From Vibrio hepatarius (GTDB lineage Bacteria > Pseudomonadota > Gammaproteobacteria > Enterobacterales > Vibrionaceae), in NCBI RefSeq assembly GCF_011806575.1, contig NZ_JAATOO010000006.1, positions 124,001 through 188,000 of the forward strand: a stretch of DNA of 64,000 nt, in the 5' to 3' direction. The translations under genes and the position numbers were made by a program. Positions 54,152 through 63,552 of this stretch are shown here, in pieces. Numbering within the stretch: position 1 is the first letter of the stretch; each line of letters opens with the position of its first letter. A model generated the notes under the pieces. The model had not been told where the DNA came from. It was given only the letters and a program-made list of their open reading frames with translations, and did not search any database.

Positions 54152-55102
54152 TTACAGCTTAGCTGCGATCATGTCTTCAAGTTTACCTTGGTCAATCGCG
54201 AAGTTGCGGATACCTTCAGCAAGCTTCTCAACCGCCATTGGGTCTTGGTTGTGATCCCATAGGAACTCAGCATGAGTCATTGGAGCAGGACGCTCTTTTG
54301 TACCGTTAGAGTCAACTAGTTTCTCAACGACTTCACCTTCAGCCGCTTCAAGTTCTGCAAGTAGAGCAGGAGCGATAGTTAGACGGTCACAGCCAGCTAG
54401 CTCAAGGATTTCGCCGATGTTACGGAAGCTTGCGCCCATAACTACTGTTTTGTAGCCGTATTCTTTGTAGTAGTTGTAGATCTTAGTTACTGACAATACG
54501 CCTGGATCTTCTTGAGCTTCGAAGTCGCGACCTTCTTTCGCTTTGTACCAGTCCATGATACGACCAACGAATGGAGAGATTAGGAATACGCCAGCTTCAG
54601 CACATGCGCGCGCCTGAGCGAATGAGAATAGAAGAGTCAGGTTACAGTTGATGCCTTCTTTCTCTAGGATTTCTGCTGCGCGGATACCTTCCCAAGTAGA
54701 AGCCAGTTTGATTAGGATGCGGTCGTTAGAGATGCCTGCATCGTTGTACATCTTAACTAGCTGACGTGCTTTCGCTACGCTGCCTTCCATATCGTAAGAA
54801 AGACGTGCGTCAACTTCTGTAGAGATACGGCCAGGGATAGTTTTTAGGATTTCTTTACCAATGTTTACAGCAAGCATGTCACAAGTGTCTTGAACTTGTT
54901 GAGCTTTGTCGTTGCTTTGCTCTTTTGCGTAAGCGATTGAAGCGTCGATTAGAGGTGCGTACTCAGCGATTTGAGCAGCTTTCAGAATCAGAGATGGGTT
55001 AGTGGTTGCATCTTCTGGTTGGTACTTTTTAATTGCGTCGATTTCACCAGTGTCAGCTACTACAGTCGTTAGTTTACGAAGTTGCTCTAATTTGTTGCTC
55101 AT
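54152..55102 (-). CDS. tal: Transaldolase
   Basis: Class I aldolase-type enzyme of the pentose-phosphate pathway, 316 residues. Schiff-base Lys in [12 protein letters not shown]; other conserved parts are [24 protein letters not shown] and [12 protein letters not shown]. The ATG at 55102 follows AGGATGATCGTA; the ATG three codons earlier is too close to that site. It lies 80 bases upstream of tkt on the same strand. Confidence 0.96.
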   Translation of the reverse strand: MSNKLEQLRKLTTVVADTGEIDAIKKYQPEDATTNPSLILKAAQIAEYAPLIDASIAYAKEQSNDKAQQVQDTCDMLAVNIGKEILKTIPGRISTEVDARLSYDMEGSVAKARQLVKMYNDAGISNDRILIKLASTWEGIRAAEILEKEGINCNLTLLFSFAQARACAEAGVFLISPFVGRIMDWYKAKEGRDFEAQEDPGVLSVTKIYNYYKEYGYKTVVMGASFRNIGEILELAGCDRLTIAPALLAELEAAEGEVVEKLVDSNGTKERPAPMTHAEFLWDHNQDPMAVEKLAEGIRNFAIDQGKLEDMIAAKL

Positions 55103-55225
55103 TACGATCATCCTATTTCATGGGGCTCATACTTTGCTGTAAGCATGAAGAGTGCATTTGCAAGCGTGCCAGACAATAGAAGTAGAAGTTTGTTCTATCA
55201 GCCAGCTTTTAACTTTTCACCGTTC

Positions 55226-55250
55226 GAGCATTTGTTGTGAACATTTGCTC
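55226..55250. promoter_or_regulatory. Candidate SorC-type operator near tal
   Basis: An inverted repeat with arms GAGCATTTGTT (55226-55236) and AACATTTGCTC (55240-55250), matching at 9 of 11 positions. It lies 125-150 bases upstream of the tal start. The same element recurs at 55452-55462. Confidence 0.5.
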
Positions 55251-55451
55251 TAACGCTGAGTAAATGATGGGTTCATAATTATCTTATCTGAGCCGAAAGT
55301 CAATTGTTGATCTAGGGGTAAAGTGACATTCATCAACTATTTTTTTTATAGTCGACCTAGGTTTGCATAAATAAACGTTTGCCTAGATAGCGTATAGCTT
55401 GCGAAGCAACACGAAGCGCTAATTTTATACGTGAGAATTTGTTTTTGTGAT

Positions 55452-55462
55452 GAGCAAATGTT
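55452..55462. promoter_or_regulatory. Second copy of the GAGCAAATGTT element near the regulator gene
   Basis: GAGCAAATGTT at 55452-55462, identical over 11 bases to the reverse complement of 55240-55250. It lies about 105 bases upstream of the regulator start, so it may mediate autoregulation. Confidence 0.45.
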
Positions 55463-55567
55463 GATGTTTTCCACCCTGGTGACATATGCTACACACATGA
55501 GCGCTTGTAACAGCGTTGAGTATATGCCCAGTTTTTAGGGGCGCGAACAACACAAGTTAGGTTGAGC

Positions 55568-56578
55568 ATGAGTAAATCCACTAATGATGTATCTGACGAG
55601 AGCACCGATCTACTAACCGAAATATCGGTCGCTTATTACCAAGACGGCGCGACACAGGAAGAGATTTCAAAGAAGTTTGCGGTTTCACGAGCGAAAGTGG
55701 GACGCATGCTAAAGCAAGCAAGAGATGAAGGCATCGTTGAGATCACGGTGAAATACCACCCGGTATTCAGTGCCAAGATAGAACAGCGCCTTATTGAGCG
55801 TTTTGGGGTAAAGCGTGCACTGGTTGCGTTAGACCAACCGAGTGAAGAACAGCAACGCCTGCAAGTTGCTGGGTTAGTGTCGAAATACATGGCGAGCACG
55901 CTGCAAAACGGTACGGTGGTAACCGTAGGTCAGGGGCGGAACGTCTCTGCAGTCGCACATCACGTTGGCGTTATTCCACAAAAGGACGTCAAGTTTGTGT
56001 GCGGGATTGGCGGCATTCACCCACGCGGAGGGATGTTTAATGCTGACCATATTTGCCGTCAGTTCGCCAAAAGCTATGGCGGTACTTCCGAAACGCTGTA
56101 TGCACCAGCGTATGCAGAAAACCGCGAACAAAAGATCGCCTTTATGCAAAATGCGACCGTTAAACAAACTTTAGACCTCGCGCGTAAAGCGGATGTGGCG
56201 TTAGTTGGTATCGGCGATATGAGTGAAAACAGCTACATGGTCGACTTAGGCTGGTTTACCGCAGAAGAAGTGGTTCAGTCGCGCATGATGCAAGGTGTGG
56301 TCGGCGACTTTGCGGGGTACGACTTTTTTGACATCAATGGCGTGTCAGCCAAGACAGTGATGAGTGATCGAATTATCGGTCTAGGCATTGATGAGTTTCG
56401 TTCCGTATCCGAGGTGATTGCCATTGCGGCAGAAAACAGTAAGCCACTGGCTTTGTTAGGTGCTCTGAGAACAGGTGCGATCGATGTAATTGCGACTAGC
56501 GTGAGTAACGCACTGACGGTCTTAAACCTTGATGAGCAAATGCACGATGCTCAAGCAAATCTAACCAAACGAGACTGA
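55568..56578 (+). CDS. SorC/DeoR-type sugar-sensing transcriptional regulator
   Basis: The 336-residue protein has an N-terminal helix-turn-helix (about 18-55; QEEISKKFAVSRAKVGRMLKQ) and a SorC-type sugar-phosphate-binding domain (about 60-320; TVVTVGQGRNVSAVA, VCGIGGIHPRGG). It is divergent from tal-tkt and probably controls them, with a sugar phosphate as effector. The ATG at 55568 is used; a TTG two codons upstream is in frame. Regulated genes may include the PTS operon. Confidence 0.9.
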   Translation: MSKSTNDVSDESTDLLTEISVAYYQDGATQEEISKKFAVSRAKVGRMLKQARDEGIVEITVKYHPVFSAKIEQRLIERFGVKRALVALDQPSEEQQRLQVAGLVSKYMASTLQNGTVVTVGQGRNVSAVAHHVGVIPQKDVKFVCGIGGIHPRGGMFNADHICRQFAKSYGGTSETLYAPAYAENREQKIAFMQNATVKQTLDLARKADVALVGIGDMSENSYMVDLGWFTAEEVVQSRMMQGVVGDFAGYDFFDINGVSAKTVMSDRIIGLGIDEFRSVSEVIAIAAENSKPLALLGALRTGAIDVIATSVSNALTVLNLDEQMHDAQANLTKRD

Positions 56579-56602
56579 GTATTCTGCGTTAAGACTTTTT
56601 CG

Positions 56603-56631
56603 TACTCAGGAGCTCAAATAGCTTCTGAGTA
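56603..56631. terminator. Hairpin between the SorC-type regulator and the AlaX gene
   Basis: TACTCAGGAGCT / AGCTTCTGAGTA with one wobble, between convergent genes. No T-run follows, so it is a weak terminator candidate. Confidence 0.5.
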
Positions 56632-56639
56632 TGGGATGA

Positions 56640-57287
56640 CTACTCCGATACCGCCAAGGTGATTTCAACTCGTTCTTTGCCTTTACCAATGTTCTTGCGC
56701 TTTAGTGCTATTTTGCCCACTTCAGAGGTGCGCTTTAAATGAGTGCCGCCGCAAGGCACTTGAGCAAACCCTTCTACTCTCCAGTAGCGTCGCTGCTGCT
56801 CTTGATCGGAGAACGCGCTTATTATCGGCAAATCTGCGTCTATAATCGCCTGCGCCTGCTGTGTGAAACCAGCTAACAATGGACTAATGTTTTCATGCCA
56901 CTCAAAGTCGATGCGGCTTTTATCTTGTGAAATATGTGCGCCAACCTTGGCTATTTCCGGGTAGCGCTGTGTAAACAATTCGAATACCACTTCTGCAGCA
57001 AAGTGTAACTTCATTAGGGCGTAGCGCCTGTCCCAGTCGATCTGGCTCACAACATTATCACCAACCTCAAAGCTGGGTGGCGTTTGCAGTGTGTAGATGA
57101 TGCGTTTGTCGTGTTTTACTGCAAGAGCAACTGGAATCCCAGCGATGGTTGCTGCATCACTTTCTTGCCCGCCTGATTCGGCGTAAATAATGGTATGTGA
57201 AAGCTCAACGTTATTGCCTTCAATACGCATTACCTGCGACGTCAGCTCCGTGAGGTATGGGTCATTCCAGAATTCCTTCTCCGTCAT
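56640..57287 (-). CDS. Alanyl-tRNA editing protein (AlaX-like)
   Basis: The 215-residue protein resembles the editing domain of AlaRS, which removes Ser or Gly from tRNA-Ala. It has the C-terminal zinc motif CGGTH (Cys179, His183). The N-terminal motif that is normally HxxxH reads LHFAAEVV, so His95 is kept but the second position is Glu99. Either this is a subfamily with Glu as ligand, or metal binding is altered. Segment AESGGQESD is typical. Convergent with the SorC-type regulator. Confidence 0.85.
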   Translation of the reverse strand: MTEKEFWNDPYLTELTSQVMRIEGNNVELSHTIIYAESGGQESDAATIAGIPVALAVKHDKRIIYTLQTPPSFEVGDNVVSQIDWDRRYALMKLHFAAEVVFELFTQRYPEIAKVGAHISQDKSRIDFEWHENISPLLAGFTQQAQAIIDADLPIISAFSDQEQQRRYWRVEGFAQVPCGGTHLKRTSEVGKIALKRKNIGKGKERVEITLAVSE

Positions 57288-57524
57288 TGTTCATCCTGTG
57301 CTTTTCTATGTTTGGCTACCAAGATAACAAAACTATCAAGGTGTACATAGGTAAAGCGGCTTCTTCAGCTAAAAGTGAAAACTGAGGAAAGGGATATCAG
57401 CAAATTAAATGCAACCAATGTAATATGTTTGGTATTACTTCATAGTCTCTCGCAGCGTGAGGTGAATATTCAGCGGCTCAGCTTCCTCAAGGGTAATTTT
57501 AATTCGATTACTCAGGAGGGATTT

Positions 57525-58823
57525 ATGAATAAGAAACTTCTCGTTGCGGCGCTACTGACCGCATTAAGTGGGACAGTATCAGCGGAGCAAAAGGTTGTCG
57601 CAGGTTACTTCGCCGACTGGCAATACAAAAACGCTGATAACCCTTATGTGGTTGAAGACATACCGGCGGAACAACTCACTCACATTATTTACGCTTTCTT
57701 AAGTATGTGTGGCCCTCATACTGGCGCATCTGCCGAGATTCAGCAGTTAGTCGCCGAGCAGTGTGAAGGGAAAGCGCCTTACACTGCGATCGTGGTTGAT
57801 ACCCAAGCAGCGCTAAAGACAGACTTTGGTAAGGTGAACGTTGATGTGCCTTATCAAGGTCACTTCGCGCAGTTAGCACAACTGAAGAAAGACAACCCTA
57901 AGCTAAAGATTCTTCCTTCATTTGGTGGTTGGACGATGTCAGAGCCGTTCCATGCGATGGCGAAAGACAATAAATCGATAGAACAATTTGCCACATCCGC
58001 TGTTGAGTTAATTGAGCAATATGACTTTTTTGATGGCATTGACTTGGATTGGGAATACCCTGGTGGTGGCGGTTTGACAACATCACCTTGGAACCCAGAA
58101 ACCAAGCTGAATGATGAGCAGAAAGCCAGTGAGCGTGAGGCATTTACGTATTTAGTTAAGACTTTGCGTGGCGAGCTTGATGACTTAGAACAAACGACAG
58201 GCAGAGAGTACGAGTTGTCCACGGCGGTGGGGGTGGGCGCTAAAGCGACTCAAATCGATTGGCAAGCCGCTCAACCATACCTGACCAACATGTTCGCGAT
58301 GACCTATGACTTTTTGGGGGGCTGGGGACAGCAGACCGGACATACAACCAATTTACACGCGACGGAAAGAAGTTGGTGGGGAATGGGCGCAGATGTGTTT
58401 ATCAACCAGATGCTTGAATTGGGCGTACCCAGTGAAAAGATCGTACTTGGCGCGGCGTTTTATGGACGCGGCTGGCAAGGTACGAAAGATTTTGATGGTG
58501 GACTGCCGACACAAACGCTGGTATCTGAGCAGGGTGCACAATTCGGAACGGGTGAGAATGGCTACTTTATGTTTTGGGATCTAATGCAAAACTACAGCGC
58601 GAAGCAGGGTTATCAATACAAGTACGATGAACAAGCTCAAGCGCCGTATTTGTGGCATCCGGACAAAAAAGTGTTTATCTCATTCGAAGATCAACGTTCG
58701 ATCAAAGCCAAAGCAGATTGGGTGAAGCAAGCTAACCTCGGCGGTATCTTTACGTGGGAACTATCGGGTGACCCGAGCGGTCAGTTAGTCGACGTCATGC
58801 ACCAGGAAATGAACAAGAAGTAA
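57525..58823 (+). CDS. Secreted GH18 chitinase
   Basis: The 432-residue protein has a signal peptide (MNKKLLVAALLTALSGTVSA, about 20 residues) and a single GH18 catalytic domain. Active-site motif FDGIDLDWEYPG (near 170) has the DxxDxDxE pattern with catalytic Glu; other motifs are KILPSFGGWTMS, MTYDFLGGW and GGIFTWELSGD. No carbohydrate-binding or fibronectin domain is attached, so it probably acts on soluble chitin oligomers. The ATG at 57525 follows CAGGAGGG; an upstream in-frame ATG at 57375 would add a non-secreted extension. Confidence 0.93.
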   Translation: MNKKLLVAALLTALSGTVSAEQKVVAGYFADWQYKNADNPYVVEDIPAEQLTHIIYAFLSMCGPHTGASAEIQQLVAEQCEGKAPYTAIVVDTQAALKTDFGKVNVDVPYQGHFAQLAQLKKDNPKLKILPSFGGWTMSEPFHAMAKDNKSIEQFATSAVELIEQYDFFDGIDLDWEYPGGGGLTTSPWNPETKLNDEQKASEREAFTYLVKTLRGELDDLEQTTGREYELSTAVGVGAKATQIDWQAAQPYLTNMFAMTYDFLGGWGQQTGHTTNLHATERSWWGMGADVFINQMLELGVPSEKIVLGAAFYGRGWQGTKDFDGGLPTQTLVSEQGAQFGTGENGYFMFWDLMQNYSAKQGYQYKYDEQAQAPYLWHPDKKVFISFEDQRSIKAKADWVKQANLGGIFTWELSGDPSGQLVDVMHQEMNKK

Positions 58824-58828
58824 CAATT

Positions 58829-58859
58829 AAAAGGTCACTTGAAATCCAAGTGACCTTTT
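58829..58859. terminator. Bidirectional intrinsic terminator after the chitinase gene
   Basis: AAAAGGTCACTTG / CAAGTGACCTTTT with a short loop, flanked by A and T runs, between convergent genes. Confidence 0.9.
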
Positions 58860-58899
58860 GTTTCCAGCCCAATATAGACGTTGTCATGCTATGTGATTG

Positions 58900-59505
58900 C
58901 TATTTTGTCAGCGGCATCAACACGTGGTCATAGCCAATCGCGAGTGAAACATAAACCAGCAACGCCGCCATTAAATAGTTAAACACGCGCAAATACTTCG
59001 GGTTCTCTATTTTCTTACCCAGTAATGAACCAACGACGGAATAACTCGTTGGCGCACCAAACGCCAGTACAGCCAAAACAAATGACCAAAGTAAAATGGC
59101 TTCGTCTGTGATGCCAGCACTCGGAAACTGAATGGTCGAGATAGGCAATGTCGCGACCAGTGCTTTAGGATTAAGTAGTTGCATAAACAGACCGTCACGA
59201 AAGCTCAGCTGATTATCGGCATAACCCGCCTCTTGGATATCTACGTTTGATTTAACGACCTTGTAAGCGACATAAAGAATGTAGCCACAACCGGCAAAAC
59301 TGATAAAAGGCAAAATCTGAGGATTAATGACTTGAAGCCCTATATAACCGAGAAAGACAAATAAAATCAGCATCGCACACCCAACGCCAATAAAGAATCC
59401 AAGGTGGTTATAGGTACGTTTGTTTAGTCCGCTGTGCAGACCGAGCAAATTAATTGGTCCAGGGGTGTACATTATGCCAATGGCATAGGCGAAAATTTCA
59501 GACAT
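58900..59505 (-). CDS. LysE/RhtB-family exporter
   Basis: The 201-residue protein has about six membrane helices and an N-terminal GIMYTPGPINLLGLHSGL that matches the LysE family (GP motif), plus a central NPKALVATLPIS. The substrate is unknown. It lies 50 bases after an AraC-family regulator on the same strand, which probably controls it. Confidence 0.87.
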   Translation of the reverse strand: MSEIFAYAIGIMYTPGPINLLGLHSGLNKRTYNHLGFFIGVGCAMLILFVFLGYIGLQVINPQILPFISFAGCGYILYVAYKVVKSNVDIQEAGYADNQLSFRDGLFMQLLNPKALVATLPISTIQFPSAGITDEAILLWSFVLAVLAFGAPTSYSVVGSLLGKKIENPKYLRVFNYLMAALLVYVSLAIGYDHVLMPLTK

Positions 59506-59555
59506 AGAGAAGCCTACTTGAGTCTATTTGAATGCAGAATCGAAGGAAGTGTCGT

Positions 59556-60383
59556 TTAGCGTGACCATTGAAGCTGGAATTGCTTCGGGGTCATACCAAA
59601 CATCTTCTTAAAGTTACGGTTCAAGTGGCTAACATCCGCAAACCCTGAGTCTAAGGCCGCGAGCGTGGCGTTTCTACCGAGCTGTAAGGCTTTGCGCGCA
59701 TGGTTTATGCGACAGTTCAGCACATATTGATAGGGAGTAATGCCGAACTGAGCACGAAACAGACGAATGAAATGAAACTTCGACATCGCTGCTGCGTTGG
59801 CAATATCTTCGATTGAAATGTCATTATGCAGGTTTGCCAAAATATACTCTTTTGCCCTGAACAGTAGTGTGTCTGTCCTACTGCGTCGCTCGGCTAAATC
59901 CAAACTCCCATGCTGATTAACCAATGATTGTGCCAGCATATACAGGCTAGATTCATACTCAATCTGAGAATAAGACGTTGCTTTTAATAGCTGCGACATA
60001 TTCGCCACATGGTGTCTGAGCATTGCATCATCAAACAAAGTGTTTTGCAGCCGCAGTGTGGATGACTGCTTATAACCGAGAGACTGGAATAGGGGATAGA
60101 TTTCATCCGGGTGGATATAAAGCATCACGTACTCAAGATCTTGTTCTACTCCAGAGTGGCCATCATGGACGTCTTCTGGGTTAAACAGCATCACACAACC
60201 AGGCGAACTTTTGTGGAAAGAACCACGACAAAAAAAGTCTTGTCGACCTTGTAAGGTCAGGCCAATCGAATACTCTTCATGGGCATGCTTTGGGTAAGTA
60301 AAATCGCTCATCGTTGCGCTCAACAACGACACATTGTCTTGCTGTTTGCTGGGCGTAAATTGAAAGCGATTACCATTTTCCAA
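59556..60383 (-). CDS. AraC-family transcriptional regulator
   Basis: The 275-residue protein has an N-terminal cupin-like AraC ligand domain (about 15-160; KHAHEEYSIGLTLQGRQDFFCRG) and two C-terminal helix-turn-helix motifs (about 180-270; SIEDIANAAAMSKFHFIRLF and GFADVSHLNRNFKKMFG). The start is TTG at 60383 with AAGGAA 6 bases upstream. This arrangement with LysE-type exporters usually senses an amino acid. Confidence 0.89.
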   Translation of the reverse strand: MENGNRFQFTPSKQQDNVSLLSATMSDFTYPKHAHEEYSIGLTLQGRQDFFCRGSFHKSSPGCVMLFNPEDVHDGHSGVEQDLEYVMLYIHPDEIYPLFQSLGYKQSSTLRLQNTLFDDAMLRHHVANMSQLLKATSYSQIEYESSLYMLAQSLVNQHGSLDLAERRSRTDTLLFRAKEYILANLHNDISIEDIANAAAMSKFHFIRLFRAQFGITPYQYVLNCRINHARKALQLGRNATLAALDSGFADVSHLNRNFKKMFGMTPKQFQLQWSR

Positions 60384-60537
60384 AACGAATTCCTTTTCGG
60401 TGTTAGCATTGAACTTACATCACTATAAAGTCGTACTGGCGAGAAAACTTGAATAAAATTGCTTTTATCAACAGCTAGCTTTCATGCTTAGTCTGCGTGT
60501 TTAACGCTAATGTGTTGCTAAGTTCACGACCGTATGA

Positions 60538-61362
60538 TTAATCGATCGGCAGTTCTTCTCTTGCGCCCCACTCAGTCCAAGAGCCGTCATACACGGACAA
60601 GTTCTGGTAACCGCAGATATAAGCCGCGAGCAAAATAATGCATGCGGTTACGCCTGAGCCGCAACTGAATAGATATTGCTCTTTACCTGCTAGCAGCTCT
60701 TCAAGTTGAGGTTGCAACTCTTGCGGCGATTTTATCTTGTGTCCGTCCATGACAGAAGCAAAAGGCAAACATGCAGAATTAGGGATATGACCGCTACGAA
60801 TACCAGGTCTTGGCTCTGGGACTTGAGCATCAAAGCGTTGTTGGGAGCGAGCATCGAGCGTTAAGCTACTTGGGTCGTCAATCTTGCCTAGTACATAAGC
60901 AGCGTCTACAAAATAATCTGGATTAAGTTTTCCGTTGAAGTCACCTTGTTCGTTTACGTCATGGTACTTTTGGACAACGGGGAACCCGGCATTTTTCCAT
61001 TCGGTCAGGCCGCCATTTAAGATATAGACTTTGTTATGTCCCATTGCTTTGAACATCCACCAAGCTCTTGGCGAGGCAAACGTGCCGCTGTTGTCGTAAA
61101 CAACAATGGTTGAGTCTTGGTTAATGCCAAGTTGTTGTGCAAGCGTATTGAATCGTTGTTCAGACGGCATCATATGAGGTAGCTGGGAGTCTAGGTCGCA
61201 AAAAACTTTGTCGTAATCAAAACGTCTGGCGTTTGGAATGATGTTCTCTGTGTCCTTCTCCGTTTCTGAAGGAATTTGAAAGTCGATACTTGCGTCGAGG
61301 ATTACAACCGTTTCGGACGGTTCAAGTTGTGAAAGCTGCTGGGGTGAAATGAGTGGATTCAT
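60538..61362 (-). CDS. sseA: 3-mercaptopyruvate/thiosulfate sulfurtransferase (SseA-like)
   Basis: The 274-residue protein has two rhodanese domains. The C-terminal active-site loop reads CGSGVTA (Cys near 234), the signature of 3-mercaptopyruvate sulfurtransferases. Other conserved parts are ILDASIDF, YDNSGTFASPRAWWMF and LDARSQQRFDAQVPEPRPG. It transfers sulfur from 3-mercaptopyruvate to thiols or cyanide. Single gene. Confidence 0.93.
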   Translation of the reverse strand: MNPLISPQQLSQLEPSETVVILDASIDFQIPSETEKDTENIIPNARRFDYDKVFCDLDSQLPHMMPSEQRFNTLAQQLGINQDSTIVVYDNSGTFASPRAWWMFKAMGHNKVYILNGGLTEWKNAGFPVVQKYHDVNEQGDFNGKLNPDYFVDAAYVLGKIDDPSSLTLDARSQQRFDAQVPEPRPGIRSGHIPNSACLPFASVMDGHKIKSPQELQPQLEELLAGKEQYLFSCGSGVTACIILLAAYICGYQNLSVYDGSWTEWGAREELPID

Positions 61363-61417
61363 GAATTAGCCTGACGATGATTGAATAGTTATTTTAAGCT
61401 ACAACAGTAAATAAAAA

Positions 61418-61438
61418 GGGGCAACCAACCGCTGCCCC
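61418..61438 (-). terminator. Intrinsic terminator of the TPR-GGDEF gene
   Basis: GGGGCA / TGCCCC with a 9-base loop, followed on the minus strand by TTTTTATTT. It lies 69 bases beyond the gene's stop. Confidence 0.75.
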
Positions 61439-61506
61439 AAAATTCTCTCTAAGTTGTTCATTATGCGGTTTTAAAGCGTTTCATCTGTGAATTGCTCTAT
61501 AAAAAT

Positions 61507-63552
61507 CTAACTGTATTGACCTTTGACAGAGTTACGGCCACTTGATTTGGCATCATACAGCAACTTATCGGCGAGATTACACAGCGAGTCGAATGCGATA
61601 TCAACGTCTTTGGTTGTGATCAAGCCAAAACTACAAGTGACACTGACCGGTTGATTATCATCTGTCATAAACGCATGCTGTGAGAGTGCAAGACGCATAC
61701 GCTCTGCCAAGTTTGTTGCTTCTTCTAAATCGGTCTTAGGCAACACGATGACAAATTCTTCACCACCAATGCGTGCCACAATATCGTTTTTACGCACTGT
61801 CGACTCCAACACTTCCGCAACACCAGTTAAGACCGTATCACCAAACGCATGTCCGTAGGTATCGTTAACTTTTTTAAAGTGGTCAACATCCATCATTAAC
61901 AGCGTAATCGGACCGGAGTCTGGTTTCTTGGCGACGAGTTTTTGCTTATCCAATTTGCGTTCAATCCAGTGATTGAAAGTGAGTAACCCGTGTTGTAAGC
62001 GCAACACTTGTTTGTTTATGTAGTAATTTAGCTTTTCTTTGCTTGATTGAGATACAGGCTTCGCCAATGGATTTGGCGTACGCTCTTTAGGTTGAACAAA
62101 CCATTCTTCCAAGAAACGACGGTTGAATAGCCCGGTTAAAGTGTCGGTTTTCGCCAAGCGGCGCATTCTCAAACGCGAGCGGTTAACCACCAAGAATACC
62201 AACGTCATTAGCAATAGAATCCCAAGCATGACGAGCAGTGCTTCGCCGAGAAAGAAAACAGTACGCTGATTGTTTTCAAGCTCTAATCGCTGTAAGACAT
62301 TGTTCCAATTTAAATTCTCGTTCTCATACTCTAGTCGTTCTAGCTCAAACAGTGTCTTTTGTAGCTCTAGGTTTTCGACTTCGCGTTGATTACTGAACTG
62401 AATAAACTTCTCGTGATATTGGCCGTAGGTTTGGTAAGCCAGCTGGAAGTTATCCTCGCCCGCATACGCCATCGCTACGACTTTAATTAACTCCATTTGC
62501 TGGCGCTGTATGTAACGTTGATTAATGATGTCCGGGAGCATTGGCGTGATCATTTCTAACAGCGCTTGATATTGCTTACGTTCCAACATGTATTCCGCGT
62601 GCAGCAGTTTAAACGTCGCCAAGTATGCACTCGATGTTTCACGGTACTGCAAGTTTTCCGCGAGACTCAAGTGGCGTAGCATATTCTTATCGTCGTTGGT
62701 TTCACGGTACAAAGACGCAAGCTCTAGGTTAATCCGAAAGCGAAAGCGTCCGTCGCCGATCACCTGTGCGAGCTTGAGCGCGGTTTGATATGAGTCGATG
62801 GCTTTTTCGTATTGAAACTGTGCTTTGTGCAACTTGGCAATGGTTAGCATGCTAAGTAGCTCGTTAAACGACATGCGTCGTGTTTTGAAGTACTGATAAG
62901 CTTGCTCCAAGATGACTTCTGAGCGTTCAAAGCCTTGAATTCTTACCAGTACGCCGCCAAGCTCTAGCGCAGTTCGCTCGACGAGCCCTTGTACGCCAGA
63001 AGACTCAGCCGCCTCCATTGAAGACATGAGTGCGGCATAAGATTTTTTGAAGTCGCCTTGTTTGTTGTAGTAACGCCCTTTGAGTAGTAGCACTTCAGAT
63101 TCAAGCTGCTTATTGTCCTCTTTGCGGGATGTTTCCAGTAGGGCATCAATCGAAGAAAGCGCGTCCTCTATGTCATGTTTACCCATCATGGCTTGGACTT
63201 GGAGTAGCTTAAATTGCAGGTACTCGTTACTTTGCTTGGCAACCAGCCCAAGACCTTTGTTTGTCACCTCTAAGCTTTCTTCGTTGCGGCCGAGCAATTC
63301 CAGTACAGTTGCCTTAGCAAGCCAATAGCGAACCAGCAGTTCCTTTGGTTGGTTTTGTATCAAGGAATCTTCTTCGAGAGATTCGATTTGCGCTAGTGAG
63401 CTTTGTGGCAGCGCATAAATTTGGCTTTCAATCCCCTCAAGCGACTGCAAGAATTTGCTTTTTGACTCAGAGCTTTCCGCTACTGCGGGTGTAGTCGTAA
63501 GAGCGAACGAGCATGCAAGCGCTAATGCTATGTGTGTATAGAATTTTGACAT
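61507..63552 (-). CDS. Diguanylate cyclase with periplasmic TPR domain
   Basis: The 681-residue protein has a signal anchor (about 1-25), a periplasmic region with many TPR-like repeats (about 50-400), a membrane helix (about 435-458: FFLGEALLVMLGILLLMTLVFLVV) and a GGDEF domain (about 468-675). Active site RIGGEEFVIVLPK should be catalytic. Between the NRR segment (near 475) and the MMDVDHFK segment (near 555) there are about 75-80 residues where other GGDEF proteins in this window have about 22-30, so roughly 50 residues are inserted into the domain. TPR-GGDEF proteins of this layout are common in Vibrio. Confidence 0.91.
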   Translation of the reverse strand: MSKFYTHIALALACSFALTTTPAVAESSESKSKFLQSLEGIESQIYALPQSSLAQIESLEEDSLIQNQPKELLVRYWLAKATVLELLGRNEESLEVTNKGLGLVAKQSNEYLQFKLLQVQAMMGKHDIEDALSSIDALLETSRKEDNKQLESEVLLLKGRYYNKQGDFKKSYAALMSSMEAAESSGVQGLVERTALELGGVLVRIQGFERSEVILEQAYQYFKTRRMSFNELLSMLTIAKLHKAQFQYEKAIDSYQTALKLAQVIGDGRFRFRINLELASLYRETNDDKNMLRHLSLAENLQYRETSSAYLATFKLLHAEYMLERKQYQALLEMITPMLPDIINQRYIQRQQMELIKVVAMAYAGEDNFQLAYQTYGQYHEKFIQFSNQREVENLELQKTLFELERLEYENENLNWNNVLQRLELENNQRTVFFLGEALLVMLGILLLMTLVFLVVNRSRLRMRRLAKTDTLTGLFNRRFLEEWFVQPKERTPNPLAKPVSQSSKEKLNYYINKQVLRLQHGLLTFNHWIERKLDKQKLVAKKPDSGPITLLMMDVDHFKKVNDTYGHAFGDTVLTGVAEVLESTVRKNDIVARIGGEEFVIVLPKTDLEEATNLAERMRLALSQHAFMTDDNQPVSVTCSFGLITTKDVDIAFDSLCNLADKLLYDAKSSGRNSVKGQYS

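Larger units (their letters stand above)
55103..55567. other. 465-bp divergent region between tal and the SorC-type regulator
   Basis: Regulatory region with the repeated GAGCAAATGTT elements described separately and long AT-rich stretches. No credible gene. Confidence 0.6.
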
